Part shown: positions 42,670 through 51,757 of the stretch, one piece after another
Layout: every line of letters starts with the position of its first letter
How positions within the stretch are numbered: the stretch's first letter is position 1
Assembly: GCF_003054175.1 (NCBI RefSeq)
Contig: NZ_QBKN01000022.1
Coordinates: 26,426 to 90,425 of the forward strand
Length of the DNA: 64,000 nucleotides
Direction: 5' to 3'
From: Allosediminivita pacifica
GTDB taxonomy: Bacteria > Pseudomonadota > Alphaproteobacteria > Rhodobacterales > Rhodobacteraceae
Program-made: the position numbers and the translations under genes
The notes under the pieces: model-generated
The model's database searches: none
What the model saw: the letters and a program-made list of their open reading frames with translations, nothing else
Told to the model about the DNA's origin: nothing

Positions 42670-43500
42670 ATGTCCCGAGAAGATCGCCCCGACGGATTCG
42701 TGGATGCCCTGGCCAGGGGCCTCGCCGTGCTGTCGGCCTTCGACGGCGCCCTGCCCGGCATGACCCTTTCCGAGATCGCCCGCCGGGCGGATCTCAGTCC
42801 GGCCACCGCGCGGCGCAGCCTCATCACGCTGGTTTCGCTCGGCTACGTCGGCCGCAGCGGCCGGCGTTTCCACCTGCGGCCGCGGGTGCTCTCGCTTGGC
42901 TCGACCTTCGCCATCTCCTCGCACCTCGGCGCCATCCTGCGCCCCGAGCTCTCCGCCCTCGTCGCGCGCTTCGGCGGCGGCGCCGCGGCGGGCACCCTCG
43001 ACGGCAACGCGGTCATCTGCCTCGAACACCAGGCGACCCCGGTCAGCGCCCGCGTGATCGGCGCCAACGGCACGTATCACCCCGCCACCGGCACCGCGAT
43101 CGGACGCACGCTGCTATCGGGCTTCACCGCCGAGCAACTCGAAACCTGGTTCGACCAGCTCGCCGGTCCCGATCCGCGCCCGCTCACCTACGATCTGCCC
43201 GTCGACCGCCGGGCGATGCGAACCCGGATCAAACCGATCCGCCAGCGCGGCTACGAGGTGAACCCCGGCCGCGGCCCCGGCACCCTTTGCGGCATCGCCG
43301 TGCCCATCCTCGACCTCGACCGCCAGGTCATCGCCGCCCTCAACAGCATCGACGAAACCGGCGCCACCTCCGAGCAGCTCGTCGACGAGCGCCTGGCCGA
43401 GCTCACCGCCACCGCCGCGCGCATCTCGCGTCAGCTCGTGCGGGTGCCGATGCTGACCGAGCTGTTGCGCCCCGTCCCCGCCAGCATCTTCAACAGCTGA
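42670..43500 (+). CDS. IclR-family transcriptional regulator (PcaR/PobR-like)
   Basis: This 276-residue regulator has an N-terminal winged helix-turn-helix: GLAVLSAFDGALPGMTLSEI, then LSPATARRSLITLVSLGYV. An IclR effector domain follows at about 90-265, with PVSARVIGANGTYHPATGTAIGR in the ligand pocket region. The layout is that of the PcaR/PcaU/PobR branch, which responds to aromatic acids such as protocatechuate. The VOC-family gene that follows in the same direction after 96 bases may be a target, since some VOC proteins are ring-cleaving dioxygenases. The ribosome site CAGGAG lies only three bases from the ATG, which is short. Confidence 0.9.
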   Translation: MSREDRPDGFVDALARGLAVLSAFDGALPGMTLSEIARRADLSPATARRSLITLVSLGYVGRSGRRFHLRPRVLSLGSTFAISSHLGAILRPELSALVARFGGGAAAGTLDGNAVICLEHQATPVSARVIGANGTYHPATGTAIGRTLLSGFTAEQLETWFDQLAGPDPRPLTYDLPVDRRAMRTRIKPIRQRGYEVNPGRGPGTLCGIAVPILDLDRQVIAALNSIDETGATSEQLVDERLAELTATAARISRQLVRVPMLTELLRPVPASIFNS

Positions 43501-43596
43501 CCACGCACCGGTGCCGTGGCGCCCAGACCCTGTGCACTCCCGCGGGTTAGAGCGCGGCCCGGCGCGGGCTATATTCCTGCGCAAAGGAGATCCGCC

Positions 43597-44193
43597 ATGA
43601 CCGACACCGCAATCCGCAAGATCCAGACGCAGGGCGTCCACCACATCACCCTCGTCGGCGCCGACCGCCAGACCACCATCGATTTCTGGGAAGGCGTGCT
43701 GGGCATGCCCTTCATCTTCGACCAGCCCAACCTCGACGATCCAGACGAGGGGCACCTCTACTTCGATCCCGGCGACGGCCGCCTGATCACCATCTTCACC
43801 AACGAGACCCGCAAGCCCGACCCCGCGCGCACCTCGACCGAGGTCGGCGCCGTCCACCACGTGGCCTTCAACGTGAGCCAGGCCAGCTTCTGGCAGGCCG
43901 CCAAGCGCCTCGACGCCCGCGGCATCCGCCATTCCGGCCCCAAGGATCGCGGCTTCATGGATTCGATCTACTTCAACGATCCCCTCGGCCTCACCATCGA
44001 GCTCGCCTCCTACCGGTTCGAGCCGCCCGAGGGCGTGCGCCACGCCGAGGTCATGATCGAGGCCCACCGCATCCGCGTCGAACGCGGCGACCACCACATC
44101 GACCGCGAACACCTCGCCGACGCCATCGAGCTCATCGTCCACCGCGGCCAGCAAAGCCTCTCCACCGACCGCAGCGCCAAGAACCCGTTCTGA
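43597..44193 (+). CDS. VOC (glyoxalase/ring-cleavage) superfamily protein
   Basis: This 198-residue vicinal oxygen chelate protein has two beta-alpha-beta-beta-beta modules. Likely metal ligands are the His in GVHHITLVG, the His in VHHVAFNV and the Glu in GLTIELASYRF, as in extradiol dioxygenase/glyoxalase members. RGFMDSIYFNDPLG is also typical. The ATG has AAAGGAGA seven bases ahead. The upstream open frame is noncoding. With an IclR/PcaR-like regulator next to it, ring cleavage or modification of an aromatic compound is plausible but unproven. The C-terminal 50 residues (about 150-198) are an extra helical tail. Confidence 0.88.
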   Translation: MTDTAIRKIQTQGVHHITLVGADRQTTIDFWEGVLGMPFIFDQPNLDDPDEGHLYFDPGDGRLITIFTNETRKPDPARTSTEVGAVHHVAFNVSQASFWQAAKRLDARGIRHSGPKDRGFMDSIYFNDPLGLTIELASYRFEPPEGVRHAEVMIEAHRIRVERGDHHIDREHLADAIELIVHRGQQSLSTDRSAKNPF

Positions 44194-44223
44194 GCGCAAG
44201 GCCCGCAACCCGCGCAACAGATC

Positions 44224-44246
44224 CCCTCTCCCCTAGGGGGAGAGGG
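44224..44246. terminator. Palindromic GC-rich hairpin (dispersed-repeat type) between convergent genes
   Basis: A perfect ten-base stem CCCTCTCCCC/GGGGAGAGGG with a TAG loop is followed by CTAGGGTGAGGG. This sequence type occurs many times between genes in alpha- and other proteobacteria. Here it separates the convergent VOC and MarR-GNAT genes and probably works as a bidirectional terminator. Confidence 0.75.
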
Positions 44247-44277
44247 CTAGGGTGAGGGGCGGCCAAAGCAACAGCCC

Positions 44278-45159
44278 TCAGCCTTCCAGCACCTTCTCGA
44301 AAAACAGATCCGGATAGGGATCCACGTTGAACCGCGGGATCTCGCTCCACCCCGACCGACGATAAAGCGCCACCGCCTCAGGCAACGCGCTGTTGGTGTC
44401 GAGCCGCAGAACTTCGATCCCCAACTCCCGGGCCACCTCTTCGAGCCGCGCCATCAGCCGCCGCGACAGGCCGAGGCCCCGGACCGAAGGGTCGACCCAG
44501 ACCCGCTTCACCTCGCCGTAGCCCTTGTCGGTGCCCTTCAGCCCCGCGCAGCCCACGGCGACCCCGTCCGACACGGCGAGCAGGAAGCTCCCCCGCGGGC
44601 GCATCATGTCCCCGGCCTCCGGATCGCAGGACAGTGCCACGTCGAATCCCCGCTCGAAGCGCGCGGCAAGCTCGGCGTAGTAGCGCGCCATGCAGGCCTG
44701 CGCCTGCGGATCGCCCGGCGGCACCTCGACGATCTCGATCGCGTCCCGCCCCAGGGCCGATGCAACCACGTCCATCGCCGCCAGCAACCGCTCCGAATTG
44801 CCATGCCGCTCGAGGATCGCCGCCGCCTGCGCATCCGACAGCGCCTCGTAGGCGGCAAATTCCTTTTCGCCCGCCTCGGTCAGGCGGACCCGGCGCTTGC
44901 GGCTGTCCCCCGGGGCGGTGCCGACCTCCACCAGCCCCTCGCCCTCGAGCCCGCGCAGGATGCGGCTCATCAGGCCCGAATCCAGTCGCAGGTAGGCGCG
45001 GATCTCGCTCACGTCCTCGTGCCCCTTGCCGATCGCGTTGAGCACCCGGGCCGGGCCAAGGGGCCGACCCCGGCCAAGAAAGGACTCGTCCAGCAGCCCG
45101 ATCTCGGTGGTCGCGGCGCGCTGGAAACGGCGGACCCGGGCGATGGAATCAGTGCTCAT
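44278..45159 (-). CDS. MarR-type regulator fused to GNAT acetyltransferase
   Basis: This 293-residue fusion has a MarR-like winged helix domain (about 1-135). The recognition part is LRLDSGLMSRILRGLEGEGL and the wing is PGDSRKRRVRLTEAGEKE. A GNAT N-acetyltransferase domain follows at about 145-293, with the acetyl-CoA loop VWVDPSVRGLGLSRRLM and the ALYRRSGWSEI motif. The family is a known bifunctional type; its substrates are mostly unknown. It is preceded by GGAGAG. A palindrome at 45175-45198 just upstream is a likely self-operator. It is divergent from a secreted protein gene, which may be co-regulated. Confidence 0.92.
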   Translation of the reverse strand: MSTDSIARVRRFQRAATTEIGLLDESFLGRGRPLGPARVLNAIGKGHEDVSEIRAYLRLDSGLMSRILRGLEGEGLVEVGTAPGDSRKRRVRLTEAGEKEFAAYEALSDAQAAAILERHGNSERLLAAMDVVASALGRDAIEIVEVPPGDPQAQACMARYYAELAARFERGFDVALSCDPEAGDMMRPRGSFLLAVSDGVAVGCAGLKGTDKGYGEVKRVWVDPSVRGLGLSRRLMARLEEVARELGIEVLRLDTNSALPEAVALYRRSGWSEIPRFNVDPYPDLFFEKVLEG

Positions 45160-45174
45160 GGCGGCTCTCCGATA

Positions 45175-45198
45175 TTTACCTGACTTTAGTCAGATAAA
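45175..45198. promoter_or_regulatory. Palindromic operator for the MarR-GNAT regulator
   Basis: The inverted repeat TTTAC-CTGAC-TTTA-GTCAG-ATAAA has arms that match at nine of ten positions. It lies 16 bases ahead of the MarR-GNAT start, in the divergent gap to the secreted protein gene. MarR proteins bind such 16-24 base dyads, so autoregulation is likely. Confidence 0.65.
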
Positions 45199-45282
45199 TG
45201 TGCCGCCGGTGCAAGAGGCCTCGCGCTTGATCGGTGGCGCGCCCCGGGTATTCTGATCGCATTGAAAGAAGAGGTTATTGCT

Positions 45283-46008
45283 TTGAACAGATTTGTCCCG
45301 GACCTTTGCGGCCTGTCCGCCCTCGTGCTTGGCGCCCTCGCCCAGCCCATCGCCGCCCAGCAGGGCGCCGCCGACCGTCCCATGCCGGATCCGAACAACA
45401 TCCCGGCGCTGATCGACTGGGCCTTCGACGTGAATGGCTGCACCTTAACCGAGTCCCAGCTCTTCCAGTTGATCGAAAGCCACCACGACCTCTGGACGGC
45501 CAACATCACAATTGTAAATTTCACGGAAAGCCCTGATTTCTCCCGCGAATTTGAGGCCACGAGGGATGCCGAGGGGGCCGTGATCTTCACCCGCACCAGC
45601 GGCGGCGCGTGCGGCGGCCCGGCCCCTGCCCCGACCGGCACCGCCGATCTCTCCGCCGCCGCCCGCTGGCTCATCGACGAGGCCGTGGCCTACGAATGCC
45701 AGGGCAACCCGGGCCGCATGGACCCGCAGGCCGTCTTCCGGCCCGACATCGACGGCGACGGGCGCGAGGATCTGGTGCTCGACCATCAGGGCATCACCTG
45801 CAACGGCGCCCTGCCCCTCAGCTGCGGCGCGCAGGTCTGCGAGACGCGGTTCTACCTGCGCCGCGGCCAGCTCCTGCAAGAGGCCTTGGTGCTGCAGGCC
45901 TCGGTGAACGAGGTCTCGGGCGCCACCACGCCCACCATCACCATGCGTCGGCACGGCGGCGGTACCGAGCGCATTCGCTGGTCCGGAAACGGCTTCAGCA
46001 GCCAATAG
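45283..46008 (+). CDS. Secreted protein of unknown function with calcium-loop-like motif
   Basis: This 241-residue protein is predicted to be exported. A TTG start at 45283 has AGAAGAGG eight bases ahead and gives NRFVPDLCGLSALVLGALA as signal peptide, cut near IAAQQ. An upstream in-frame TTG at 45262 is the alternative. The mature part contains a first segment (to about 105) rich in Asn/Thr, a proline linker (PAPAPTG), and a C-terminal domain with FRPDIDGDGREDLVLDHQG, an Asp-rich loop like those of FG-GAP/VCBS calcium-binding repeats. Six or more cysteines suggest disulfides. I do not recognise the family. It is divergent from the MarR-GNAT gene across a palindromic operator. Confidence 0.78.
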   Translation: MNRFVPDLCGLSALVLGALAQPIAAQQGAADRPMPDPNNIPALIDWAFDVNGCTLTESQLFQLIESHHDLWTANITIVNFTESPDFSREFEATRDAEGAVIFTRTSGGACGGPAPAPTGTADLSAAARWLIDEAVAYECQGNPGRMDPQAVFRPDIDGDGREDLVLDHQGITCNGALPLSCGAQVCETRFYLRRGQLLQEALVLQASVNEVSGATTPTITMRRHGGGTERIRWSGNGFSSQ

Positions 46009-46164
46009 CAGGCGGGCATAGATCAGAGGCAGGACCACCACGCGTCGGCGTAACGCGGGACAATCCTAAGGAAAGGTTAATTCGCCTCTGTAACTCATTG
46101 ATTTATATAGCACGCAAAGATGTCCCGGCCCGGGACGCCCCCGGGACATCCTGAAGCGCCCACG

Positions 46165-46189
46165 AAAAAGGGGCGCCCGAAGGCGCCCC
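46165..46189 (-). terminator. Intrinsic terminator of nrdJ
   Basis: On the minus strand an eight-base stem GGGGCGCC/GGCGCCCC with a TTCG tetraloop is followed directly by TTTTT, a textbook intrinsic terminator 60 bases after the nrdJ stop. Confidence 0.9.
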
Positions 46190-46251
46190 GATCTCTCCAC
46201 CCGCGCGAACTCGCGGGCCGGAATCCCGGCCCGTACCCCGGGTCGGACACC

Positions 46252-49200
46252 TCAGCTGCAGCCGGACGTCCCGCCGCAGGTGTTGCACTTCATGCAGGTG
46301 CCGTTGCGGACCAGCGTGTAGTTGCCGCATTCCCCGCAGGCCTCGCCCTCGTAGCCCTGCATCCGGGCCCGGTTCACCAGGCTCAGCTCGGGCACCGTCG
46401 CGGTCTCGCCACCGCCCTCGGACCGGGCCGGCTCCACCGGCTGGGCCATTTCGGTCTGCCCGCTCTGAAACACCATCAGATCCTGCGGCAGCCGCTTGCG
46501 CAGGTAGCCGGTCGAGCTGATCTGCTTGAGCACCTCGAGGCTGCGCGACGCGGCGCCCTCGGTCACCTCCTTGAGGTTGCTCGTGCCCTCGTCCTCGCCC
46601 CGGCCGAGATCGTCAAAGCTCGCGCCCTCGGGCTTCACATGGGCCAGATCCGTCCGGTCGAGGTAGCTCACCGCCAGCTCGCGGAAGATGTAGTCGAGGA
46701 TCGAGGTGGCGTTCTTGATGCTGTCGTTGCCCTGCACCATGCCCGCGGGCTCGAACTTGGTGAAGGTGAAGGCATCGACGAACTCCTCCAGCGGCACCCC
46801 GTACTGGAGCCCCACCGACACGGCGATGGCGAAGTTGTTCATCATCGCCCGGAAGCCCGCGCCTTCCTTGTGCATGTCGAGGAAGATCTCACCCAGGCTT
46901 CCGTCCTCGTATTCGCCGGTGCGGAGATAGACCTTGTGGCCGCCGACGATGGCCTTCTGGGTGTAGCCCTTGCGGCGCTCCGGCATCTTGGTCCGCTGGG
47001 ACTTGATGATCTCCTTGAAGACCACCTTCTCCACGACCTTCTCGGCCAGCACCTGCGCCTTTTCCTGCGTCGATCCGCTTTCCAGCACTTCCGCCGCCTC
47101 GTCGTCGTCCTCGACGAGCGCGGAGGCGAGCGGCTGGCTCAGCTTGGAGCCGTCACGGTAGAGCGCGTTGGCCTTCACCCCGAGCGACCAGCTGAGTTCA
47201 TAGGCCTTCTGGCAGTCCTCGATGGTGGCATCGTTGGGCATGTTGATCGTCTTGGAGATCGCGCCCGAGATGAAGCTCTGCGCCGCCGCCATCATGCGGA
47301 TGTGGCTGTCGACCGAGAGGTAGCGCTTGCCACGACGGCCGCAGGGGTTGGCGCAGTCGAAGACCTTGTAGTGCTCTTCCTTCAGGTGCGGCGCGCCTTC
47401 CAGCGTCATGGTCCCGCAGACGTGGTCATTGGCGGCGTCGATCTCGGACTTGTCGAAGCCGAGGTGGCGCAGCATGTCGAAGGTCGGGTCGTTCAGCTTG
47501 TCCGCCGGGATGCCCAGCACCTCGCGGCAGAACTCGGCGCCCAGCGTCCATTGGTTGAAGACGAACCGGATGTCGAAGGCGGTCGCGAGCGACTTCTCGA
47601 TCTTGTCGATCTGCGCGGGGCCGAAGCCGTTGCCAATCAGGCGAGTGTGGTTCACGCCCGGCGCATTGCCCAGCGTTCCGTGGCCCACGGCATAGGCGAC
47701 GATCTCCTCGATCTGGCTGGAGCTGTAGCCCAGCGTCTCGAGCGCGCCCGGCACCGAGCGGTTGATGATCTTGAAGTAGCCGCCGCCGGCGAGCTTCTTG
47801 AACTTCACCAGGGCAAAGTCCGGCTCGATCCCCGTGGTGTCGCAGTCCATGACCAGCCCGATGGTGCCGGTGGGCGCAATGACAGTCGCCTGAGCGTTGC
47901 GGTAGCCATGCGCCTCGCCAAGACGCAGCGCCTCGTCCCAGGACGCCTGCGCCAGTTCCACCAGCCGCTTGTCCGGGCAGTTGCCCTGATCCAGCGCCAC
48001 CGGCTTGACCGCAAGGCCCTCGTAGCCGTCCGAGGTGCCATAGGCAGCGGTGCGGTGGTTGCGCATCACCTTGAGCATGTGCGCACTGTTGCGCTCGTAG
48101 CCGGCGAAGGCGCCCAGCTCCGAGGCCATCTCGGCGCTGGTGGCATAGGCCACGCCCGTCATGATGGCGGTCAGCGCACCGCAAAGGGCCCGGCCCTCTT
48201 GGCTGTCGTAGCCGTAGCCCATGTTCATCAGCAGCCCGCCGATGTTGGCATAGCCCAGACCCAGCGTCCGGAAGTCATGCGACAGCTGCGCGATTTCCTT
48301 CGAGGGGAACTGCGCCATGGTTACGCTGATCTCGAGCGTCAGCGTCCAGAGCCGCGTGGCGTGCATGTAGGCCTCTGCGTCGAACTTGCCGTCCTGCAGG
48401 AAGGTCAGCAGGTTCATCGAGGCCAAGTTGCAGGCCGTGTCGTCGAGGAACATGTACTCCGAACAGGGGTTCGAGCCGCGGATCTCGCCGTCCTCGGGGC
48501 AGGTGTGCCAGGCGTTCACGGTGTCGTGGAACTGGATGCCCGGGTCTGCACAGGCCCATGCGGCGTGACCCACGTTCTCCCACAGGTCGCGGGCACGGAC
48601 GGTCTTGGCCACGCTGCCGTCGGTGCGGCGCAGAAGCTCCCAGTCACGATCCTCGCGCACCGCCTGCAGGAAGGCATCGGTCACGCGGATCGAGTTATTG
48701 GAGTTCTGACCGGATACGCTGGCGTAGGCCTCGGAATCCCAGTCGGTGTCGTAGGTCGGGAACTCGATGCTGGAATAGCCCTGCCGCGCGTAATCCAGCA
48801 CGCGCTTCACGTAGGTCTCGGGGATCATCGCCTGCTTGGCGGTCCGCACGGCCTTTTTCAGGCCGGCGTTCACCTTGGGATCGTAGGCATCACTCTCGGC
48901 GCCGTCCCATTCGCGGATCGCGGCGAAGATGCCGTTCAGCATCTTCTCGTGGGTCTTGGAACCGGCGACGATCGACGCGACCTTCTGCTCCTCAAGAACC
49001 TTCCAGTTGATGAATTCCTCGATATCGGGGTGGTCGACATCGCAGATCACCATCTTGGCCGCGCGGCGCGTGGTGCCGCCCGACTTGATCGCGCCCGCCG
49101 CGCGGTCGCCGATCTTGAGGAAGCCCATCAGGCCCGAAGACTTGCCACCGCCCGACAGCGGCTCCCCCTCGGCCCGCAGGCTCGAGAAGTTGGTGCCGGT

Positions 49201-49866
49201 TCCAGAGCCGTACTTGAACAGACGCGCCTCGCGCACCCAGAGATCCATGATCCCGCCCTCGTTCACGAGGTCGTCTGACACGGACTGGATGAAGCAGGCG
49301 TGCGGCTGCGGGTGCTCATAGGCCGACTTGGAGCGGGTCAGCTTGCCGCTCTTGTAGTCGACGTAGTAGTGGCCCTGCCCCGGGCCGTCGATGCCGTAGG
49401 CCCAGTGCAGGCCGGTGTTGAACCACTGCGGCGAGTTCGGAGCGGCCATCTGGCGGGCCAGCATGTAGCGCATCTCGTCGAAATAGGCGCGCGCGTCGGC
49501 TTCCTTGGTAAAGTAGCCACCTTTCCAACCCCAGTAGGTCCAGGCGCCTGCGAGACGGTCGAAAACCTGCTTGGCCGAGGTCTCGCCCGTCATCGCGGCG
49601 CCTTCCGCCGGAACCGAGCGCCACAGGAACTCGGGGACGTCCTTCTCGCGCACCGGGCGGGTCGCTGTCGGGACGCCCGCCTTGCGGAAGTACTTCTGTG
49701 CGATCACGTCGCTGGCCACCTGGCTCCACGAGGCCGGAACCTCCAGTTCGTCCAGGTGGAAGACCACCGTGCCGTCGGGGTTGCGGATCTCCGAGACCGT
49801 CTTGACGAACTCGATGCCCTCGTAGGCGTCCCGACCGGCGGCGGTGAATTTACGCTCGATTTTCAT
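46252..49866 (-). CDS. nrdJ: Vitamin B12-dependent ribonucleotide reductase (class II, NrdJ)
   Basis: This 1204-residue class II ribonucleotide reductase makes deoxyribonucleotides using adenosylcobalamin and needs no oxygen. Visible are [12 protein letters not shown], the HACFIQSV cysteine, [12 protein letters not shown], the NPCSEY active-site cysteine with [13 protein letters not shown], and the C-terminal CGECGNY...CMKCNTCGG cysteine cluster that relays reducing power. The start MKIERKF is chosen because conserved sequence begins there. Length is normal for the alphaproteobacterial long NrdJ. It is monocistronic: a long leader with an NrdR-box-like dyad lies upstream and a strong terminator downstream. 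Confidence 0.97.
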   Translation of the reverse strand: MKIERKFTAAGRDAYEGIEFVKTVSEIRNPDGTVVFHLDELEVPASWSQVASDVIAQKYFRKAGVPTATRPVREKDVPEFLWRSVPAEGAAMTGETSAKQVFDRLAGAWTYWGWKGGYFTKEADARAYFDEMRYMLARQMAAPNSPQWFNTGLHWAYGIDGPGQGHYYVDYKSGKLTRSKSAYEHPQPHACFIQSVSDDLVNEGGIMDLWVREARLFKYGSGTGTNFSSLRAEGEPLSGGGKSSGLMGFLKIGDRAAGAIKSGGTTRRAAKMVICDVDHPDIEEFINWKVLEEQKVASIVAGSKTHEKMLNGIFAAIREWDGAESDAYDPKVNAGLKKAVRTAKQAMIPETYVKRVLDYARQGYSSIEFPTYDTDWDSEAYASVSGQNSNNSIRVTDAFLQAVREDRDWELLRRTDGSVAKTVRARDLWENVGHAAWACADPGIQFHDTVNAWHTCPEDGEIRGSNPCSEYMFLDDTACNLASMNLLTFLQDGKFDAEAYMHATRLWTLTLEISVTMAQFPSKEIAQLSHDFRTLGLGYANIGGLLMNMGYGYDSQEGRALCGALTAIMTGVAYATSAEMASELGAFAGYERNSAHMLKVMRNHRTAAYGTSDGYEGLAVKPVALDQGNCPDKRLVELAQASWDEALRLGEAHGYRNAQATVIAPTGTIGLVMDCDTTGIEPDFALVKFKKLAGGGYFKIINRSVPGALETLGYSSSQIEEIVAYAVGHGTLGNAPGVNHTRLIGNGFGPAQIDKIEKSLATAFDIRFVFNQWTLGAEFCREVLGIPADKLNDPTFDMLRHLGFDKSEIDAANDHVCGTMTLEGAPHLKEEHYKVFDCANPCGRRGKRYLSVDSHIRMMAAAQSFISGAISKTINMPNDATIEDCQKAYELSWSLGVKANALYRDGSKLSQPLASALVEDDDEAAEVLESGSTQEKAQVLAEKVVEKVVFKEIIKSQRTKMPERRKGYTQKAIVGGHKVYLRTGEYEDGSLGEIFLDMHKEGAGFRAMMNNFAIAVSVGLQYGVPLEEFVDAFTFTKFEPAGMVQGNDSIKNATSILDYIFRELAVSYLDRTDLAHVKPEGASFDDLGRGEDEGTSNLKEVTEGAASRSLEVLKQISSTGYLRKRLPQDLMVFQSGQTEMAQPVEPARSEGGGETATVPELSLVNRARMQGYEGEACGECGNYTLVRNGTCMKCNTCGGTSGCS

Positions 49867-49978
49867 GGTCCCGTCCCATCTTTTCTTGTCAGCCGGTGTT
49901 CCGGCCCGCTGATCCCCGGCCTGTCTGCAGCCCGGCACGTTCCCTCAGGCGGAGCGAACGGCCAAGCATCAACGGTCC

Positions 49979-50023
49979 CGCCACACTGCCCTGTGGCGCG
50001 GTGCCCCGTCGTCGCGCGGGGCA
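49979..50023 (-). ncRNA. Structured nrdJ leader (two hairpins)
   Basis: Two stems of seven base pairs each (49979-49985 with 49992-49998; 50002-50008 with 50017-50023) lie in tandem in the untranslated leader of nrdJ. The conserved B12-box was not found, so a classical cobalamin riboswitch is not supported. The fold may still control translation or mRNA stability. Confidence 0.35.
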
Positions 50024-50052
50024 ATCCTTGTCCGGCTCCTGAGCGACGGGAT

Positions 50053-50066
50053 CACTATATCTAGTG
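50053..50066 (-). promoter_or_regulatory. NrdR-box-like operator in the nrdJ promoter
   Basis: On the minus strand the 14-mer CACTAGATATAGTG differs at one position from the palindromic NrdR consensus core CACTATATATAGTG. A TTGTCC about 19 bases upstream (50083-50088) could be the -35, with a TAGATA -10 inside the box. NrdR binding would then block the promoter when dATP is high. Only one box is evident; NrdR sites usually come in pairs. Confidence 0.7.
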
Positions 50067-50345
50067 GACGCCCCGTACGCCGGGACAAATTCAGGGGATT
50101 TTTGCGATTGGTCAACGATTTTGAGCCGGATTTTTTTCCGTTTTTTTTGTTGACGCAGATACTCACACGCCTCTCGATTCTCCTGTGGATTGACGTCGCG
50201 CGCAGCGAGGCGCGAAAAGCCTTGTTCCTCAGGCGATTTGGAGCGTCGGCACACCCATAGCGTGAAGTTGTCCACAGCCTGTGGGTCTGTTCGAAAAATC
50301 GGCGGCTTTCAGCGGAATGACTGCATATAGGCGCCAAAAGCCACA

Positions 50346-50371
50346 GTCGGACACCACATCTGGTGTCCGAC
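50346..50371 (-). terminator. Terminator hairpin after cytochrome b561
   Basis: A perfect eleven-base inverted repeat GTCGGACACCA/TGGTGTCCGAC with a four-base loop lies 38 bases past the cytochrome b gene on its downstream side. No clear T-tract follows. Confidence 0.65.
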
Positions 50372-50408
50372 CAAGAGAATCGGAATGTTGTCGGGACGAC
50401 CGAACGGC

Positions 50409-50963
50409 TCAAGCCATCCGATTCAGGGCCCGGTCCCGAAGCACCTTCTGGTGGTAGAATGCCATCGCCACGTGACCCGCGATGACCGCAAGGAAGACCC
50501 AGCCCAACGTCCCGTGGGCCGCGTTGGCCGGCGCCACCGCCCATGCGATGTCAGCCTCACGCGCGGAAAAAATCTCCAGGCCCAGCGGAGCGAAGGCGCG
50601 CTCGCTCCCCCAGGCCCGCAGCAGCGCCAGCGCGGGAATGACGAGCATCAACAGGTAAAGCAGCCCGTGCCCGGCCCTGGAAGCAAACCCCATCAACCCG
50701 GCCTCGTGCGGAGGCCGCCTTCCGGCGTTCGAGACCGCCCAAACGACGCGCAGGACAACAAGCACGAAGATCACCGACCCCACCCACTGGTGCGTACCCA
50801 CGAAAAAGGCCGACACGGGGTGACGCCCAAGCGCAAACTTCATGACCATGCCAAGCAGCTGCCACAGGATCAGGGCTGCCAGCGCCCAGTGGAAAAAGCG
50901 GCTGACATAGCCGTAGGACACGGGCGTGTCCCGAAGTTCGGTGGGCGTTTCGGTGTTCGGCAT
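50409..50963 (-). CDS. Cytochrome b561 family protein
   Basis: This 184-residue membrane protein has four hydrophobic helices (about 25-45, 58-78, 95-113 and 148-168). Heme-ligand histidines are in SRFFHWALAAL, VGTHQWVGS, AAHGTLGW and AVIAGHVAMAFYHQ, the pattern of bacterial cytochrome b561/YodB-like proteins that pass electrons between the quinone pool and the periplasm. The start ATG at 50963 fits the conserved N-terminal VSYGYVSRFFHW. It is monocistronic, upstream of the nrdJ region and downstream of a tRNA gene, with its own terminator hairpin. Confidence 0.92.
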   Translation of the reverse strand: MPNTETPTELRDTPVSYGYVSRFFHWALAALILWQLLGMVMKFALGRHPVSAFFVGTHQWVGSVIFVLVVLRVVWAVSNAGRRPPHEAGLMGFASRAGHGLLYLLMLVIPALALLRAWGSERAFAPLGLEIFSAREADIAWAVAPANAAHGTLGWVFLAVIAGHVAMAFYHQKVLRDRALNRMA

Positions 50964-51124
50964 CGGGGATCTCCGGTCTTGGCATTCAATACAGAAGCTC
51001 TCCCCGTCGACTTGCCGAAACGCAAGTCACCGGACCTCACCGTCCCGTGAAAGAGGCGAAGTCCTGCAACACACGACGAGCTGGCAACCTGCCCCGGCCC
51101 GGGCGGCGCCGGTCATGACTCAAA

Positions 51125-51138
51125 CGGGCAAATGCCCG
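51125..51138 (-). terminator. Terminator after tRNA-Pro
   Basis: On the minus strand CGGGCA-TT-TGCCCG followed by TTTGAG lies 20 bases past the CCA end of the tRNA. The loop is only two bases, so four or five pairs may form in practice. Confidence 0.5.
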
Positions 51139-51158
51139 GAGGCTCTCGGATAGGGAAA

Positions 51159-51235
51159 TGGTCGGGGCGGCGAGATTCGAACTCACGACCTTCTGTACCC
51201 AAAACAGACGCGCTACCAGGCTGCGCTACGCCCCG
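51159..51235 (-). tRNA. tRNA-Pro (anticodon UGG)
   Basis: The 77-base gene includes an encoded CCA. The acceptor stem CGGGGCG pairs with CGCCCCG followed by discriminator A. The D-arm AGCGCAGCCTGGTAGCGC is normal. The anticodon stem TCTGT/ACAGA holds the loop TTTGGGT, giving anticodon TGG (read at 51199-51201 as CCA on the plus strand). The T-arm has GTTCGAATC. All stems are well paired, so it should be functional. It is transcribed leftward, alone. Confidence 0.96.
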
Positions 51236-51283
51236 ACAGGCCCGTGCTTTATCGACGTGGCGGCGACTTGAAAAGCGCGAATC

Positions 51284-51757
51284 TCACTCGCAGGGCCAGG
51301 CGGCGTTCTCGATCGCGGGGTGCTGCATCTCGGCACCGGGTGCAATGCCGAGGCTTTCCGCCATTCCACCATTGATCTCGAGTACGAACTGCGCGGGCGC
51401 GTCGCTTGGAATGCCGGTCAGATCTCCGGGCACGGCATTATCGTGCACCTTGATCACCCGTCCCTCGGCATCGGCAAAGACCATGTCGAGCGGGATCAGC
51501 GTGTTCTTCATCCAGAAGGCAACCGGCTGTTCCCGCTGATAGACGAACAGCATGCCTCGGCTTGCGGGCATGCTCTCGACGTGCATCAGCCCCTGGGCGC
51601 GCTCGGCGTTGTTGTCGGCCACCTCCACGCTGAAGCGGGCGCTTCCGAAATCCCCCCGCAGCCAGACGGTATCATCCCGGCAGGAGGCCTCGGCCACGCT
51701 GCCGAGGCCAAGAACCCCGGTCAGGAGGAGCGCGATACCCCAAGTGCGGTTTCCCAT
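51284..51757 (-). CDS. DUF192 domain protein, exported
   Basis: This 157-residue protein has a signal peptide (GNRTWGIALLLTGVLGLGSV, cleavage near AEAS) and a DUF192 domain. The domain is marked by ERAQGLMHVESMPASRGMLFVY, FWMKNTLIPLDMVFAD and DAPAQFVLEINGG, all classic for the family. Its function is not established. The start at 51757 lies within the 3' end of the cold-shock gene, overlapping by 37 bases, so expression of the two is coupled. A longer upstream frame is only overlap. It sits 48 bases from the tRNA-Pro gene. Confidence 0.92.
   Translation of the reverse strand: MGNRTWGIALLLTGVLGLGSVAEASCRDDTVWLRGDFGSARFSVEVADNNAERAQGLMHVESMPASRGMLFVYQREQPVAFWMKNTLIPLDMVFADAEGRVIKVHDNAVPGDLTGIPSDAPAQFVLEINGGMAESLGIAPGAEMQHPAIENAAWPCE

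Larger units (their letters stand above)
49867..50408. other. Long intergenic region (nrdJ leader and promoter, cytochrome b561 terminator)
   Basis: These 542 bases carry no gene. On the minus strand they hold the nrdJ leader with two hairpins, an NrdR-box-like site, and two sequences resembling DnaA boxes: TTGTCCACA at 50268-50276 and, on the other strand, CAATCCACA at 50184-50192. Next to the cytochrome b561 gene end there is a perfect hairpin. A/T-rich runs occur at 50130-50152. Confidence 0.7.

Noticed and set aside
46120..49278. Open frame of about 1050 codons antisense to nrdJ
   Set aside because: Arises from strong third-position GC bias; its translation is low-complexity His/Arg/Gly/Leu-rich without domain features, while nrdJ on the other strand is unmistakable.
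50184..50276. Replication origin signalled by DnaA-box-like words
   Set aside because: Only two imperfect boxes, no dnaA/gyrB context and no AT-rich unwinding cluster of typical size.
49867..50408. Cobalamin riboswitch upstream of nrdJ
   Set aside because: A B12-dependent enzyme made this attractive and hairpins exist, but the conserved B12-box sequence and core were not found.
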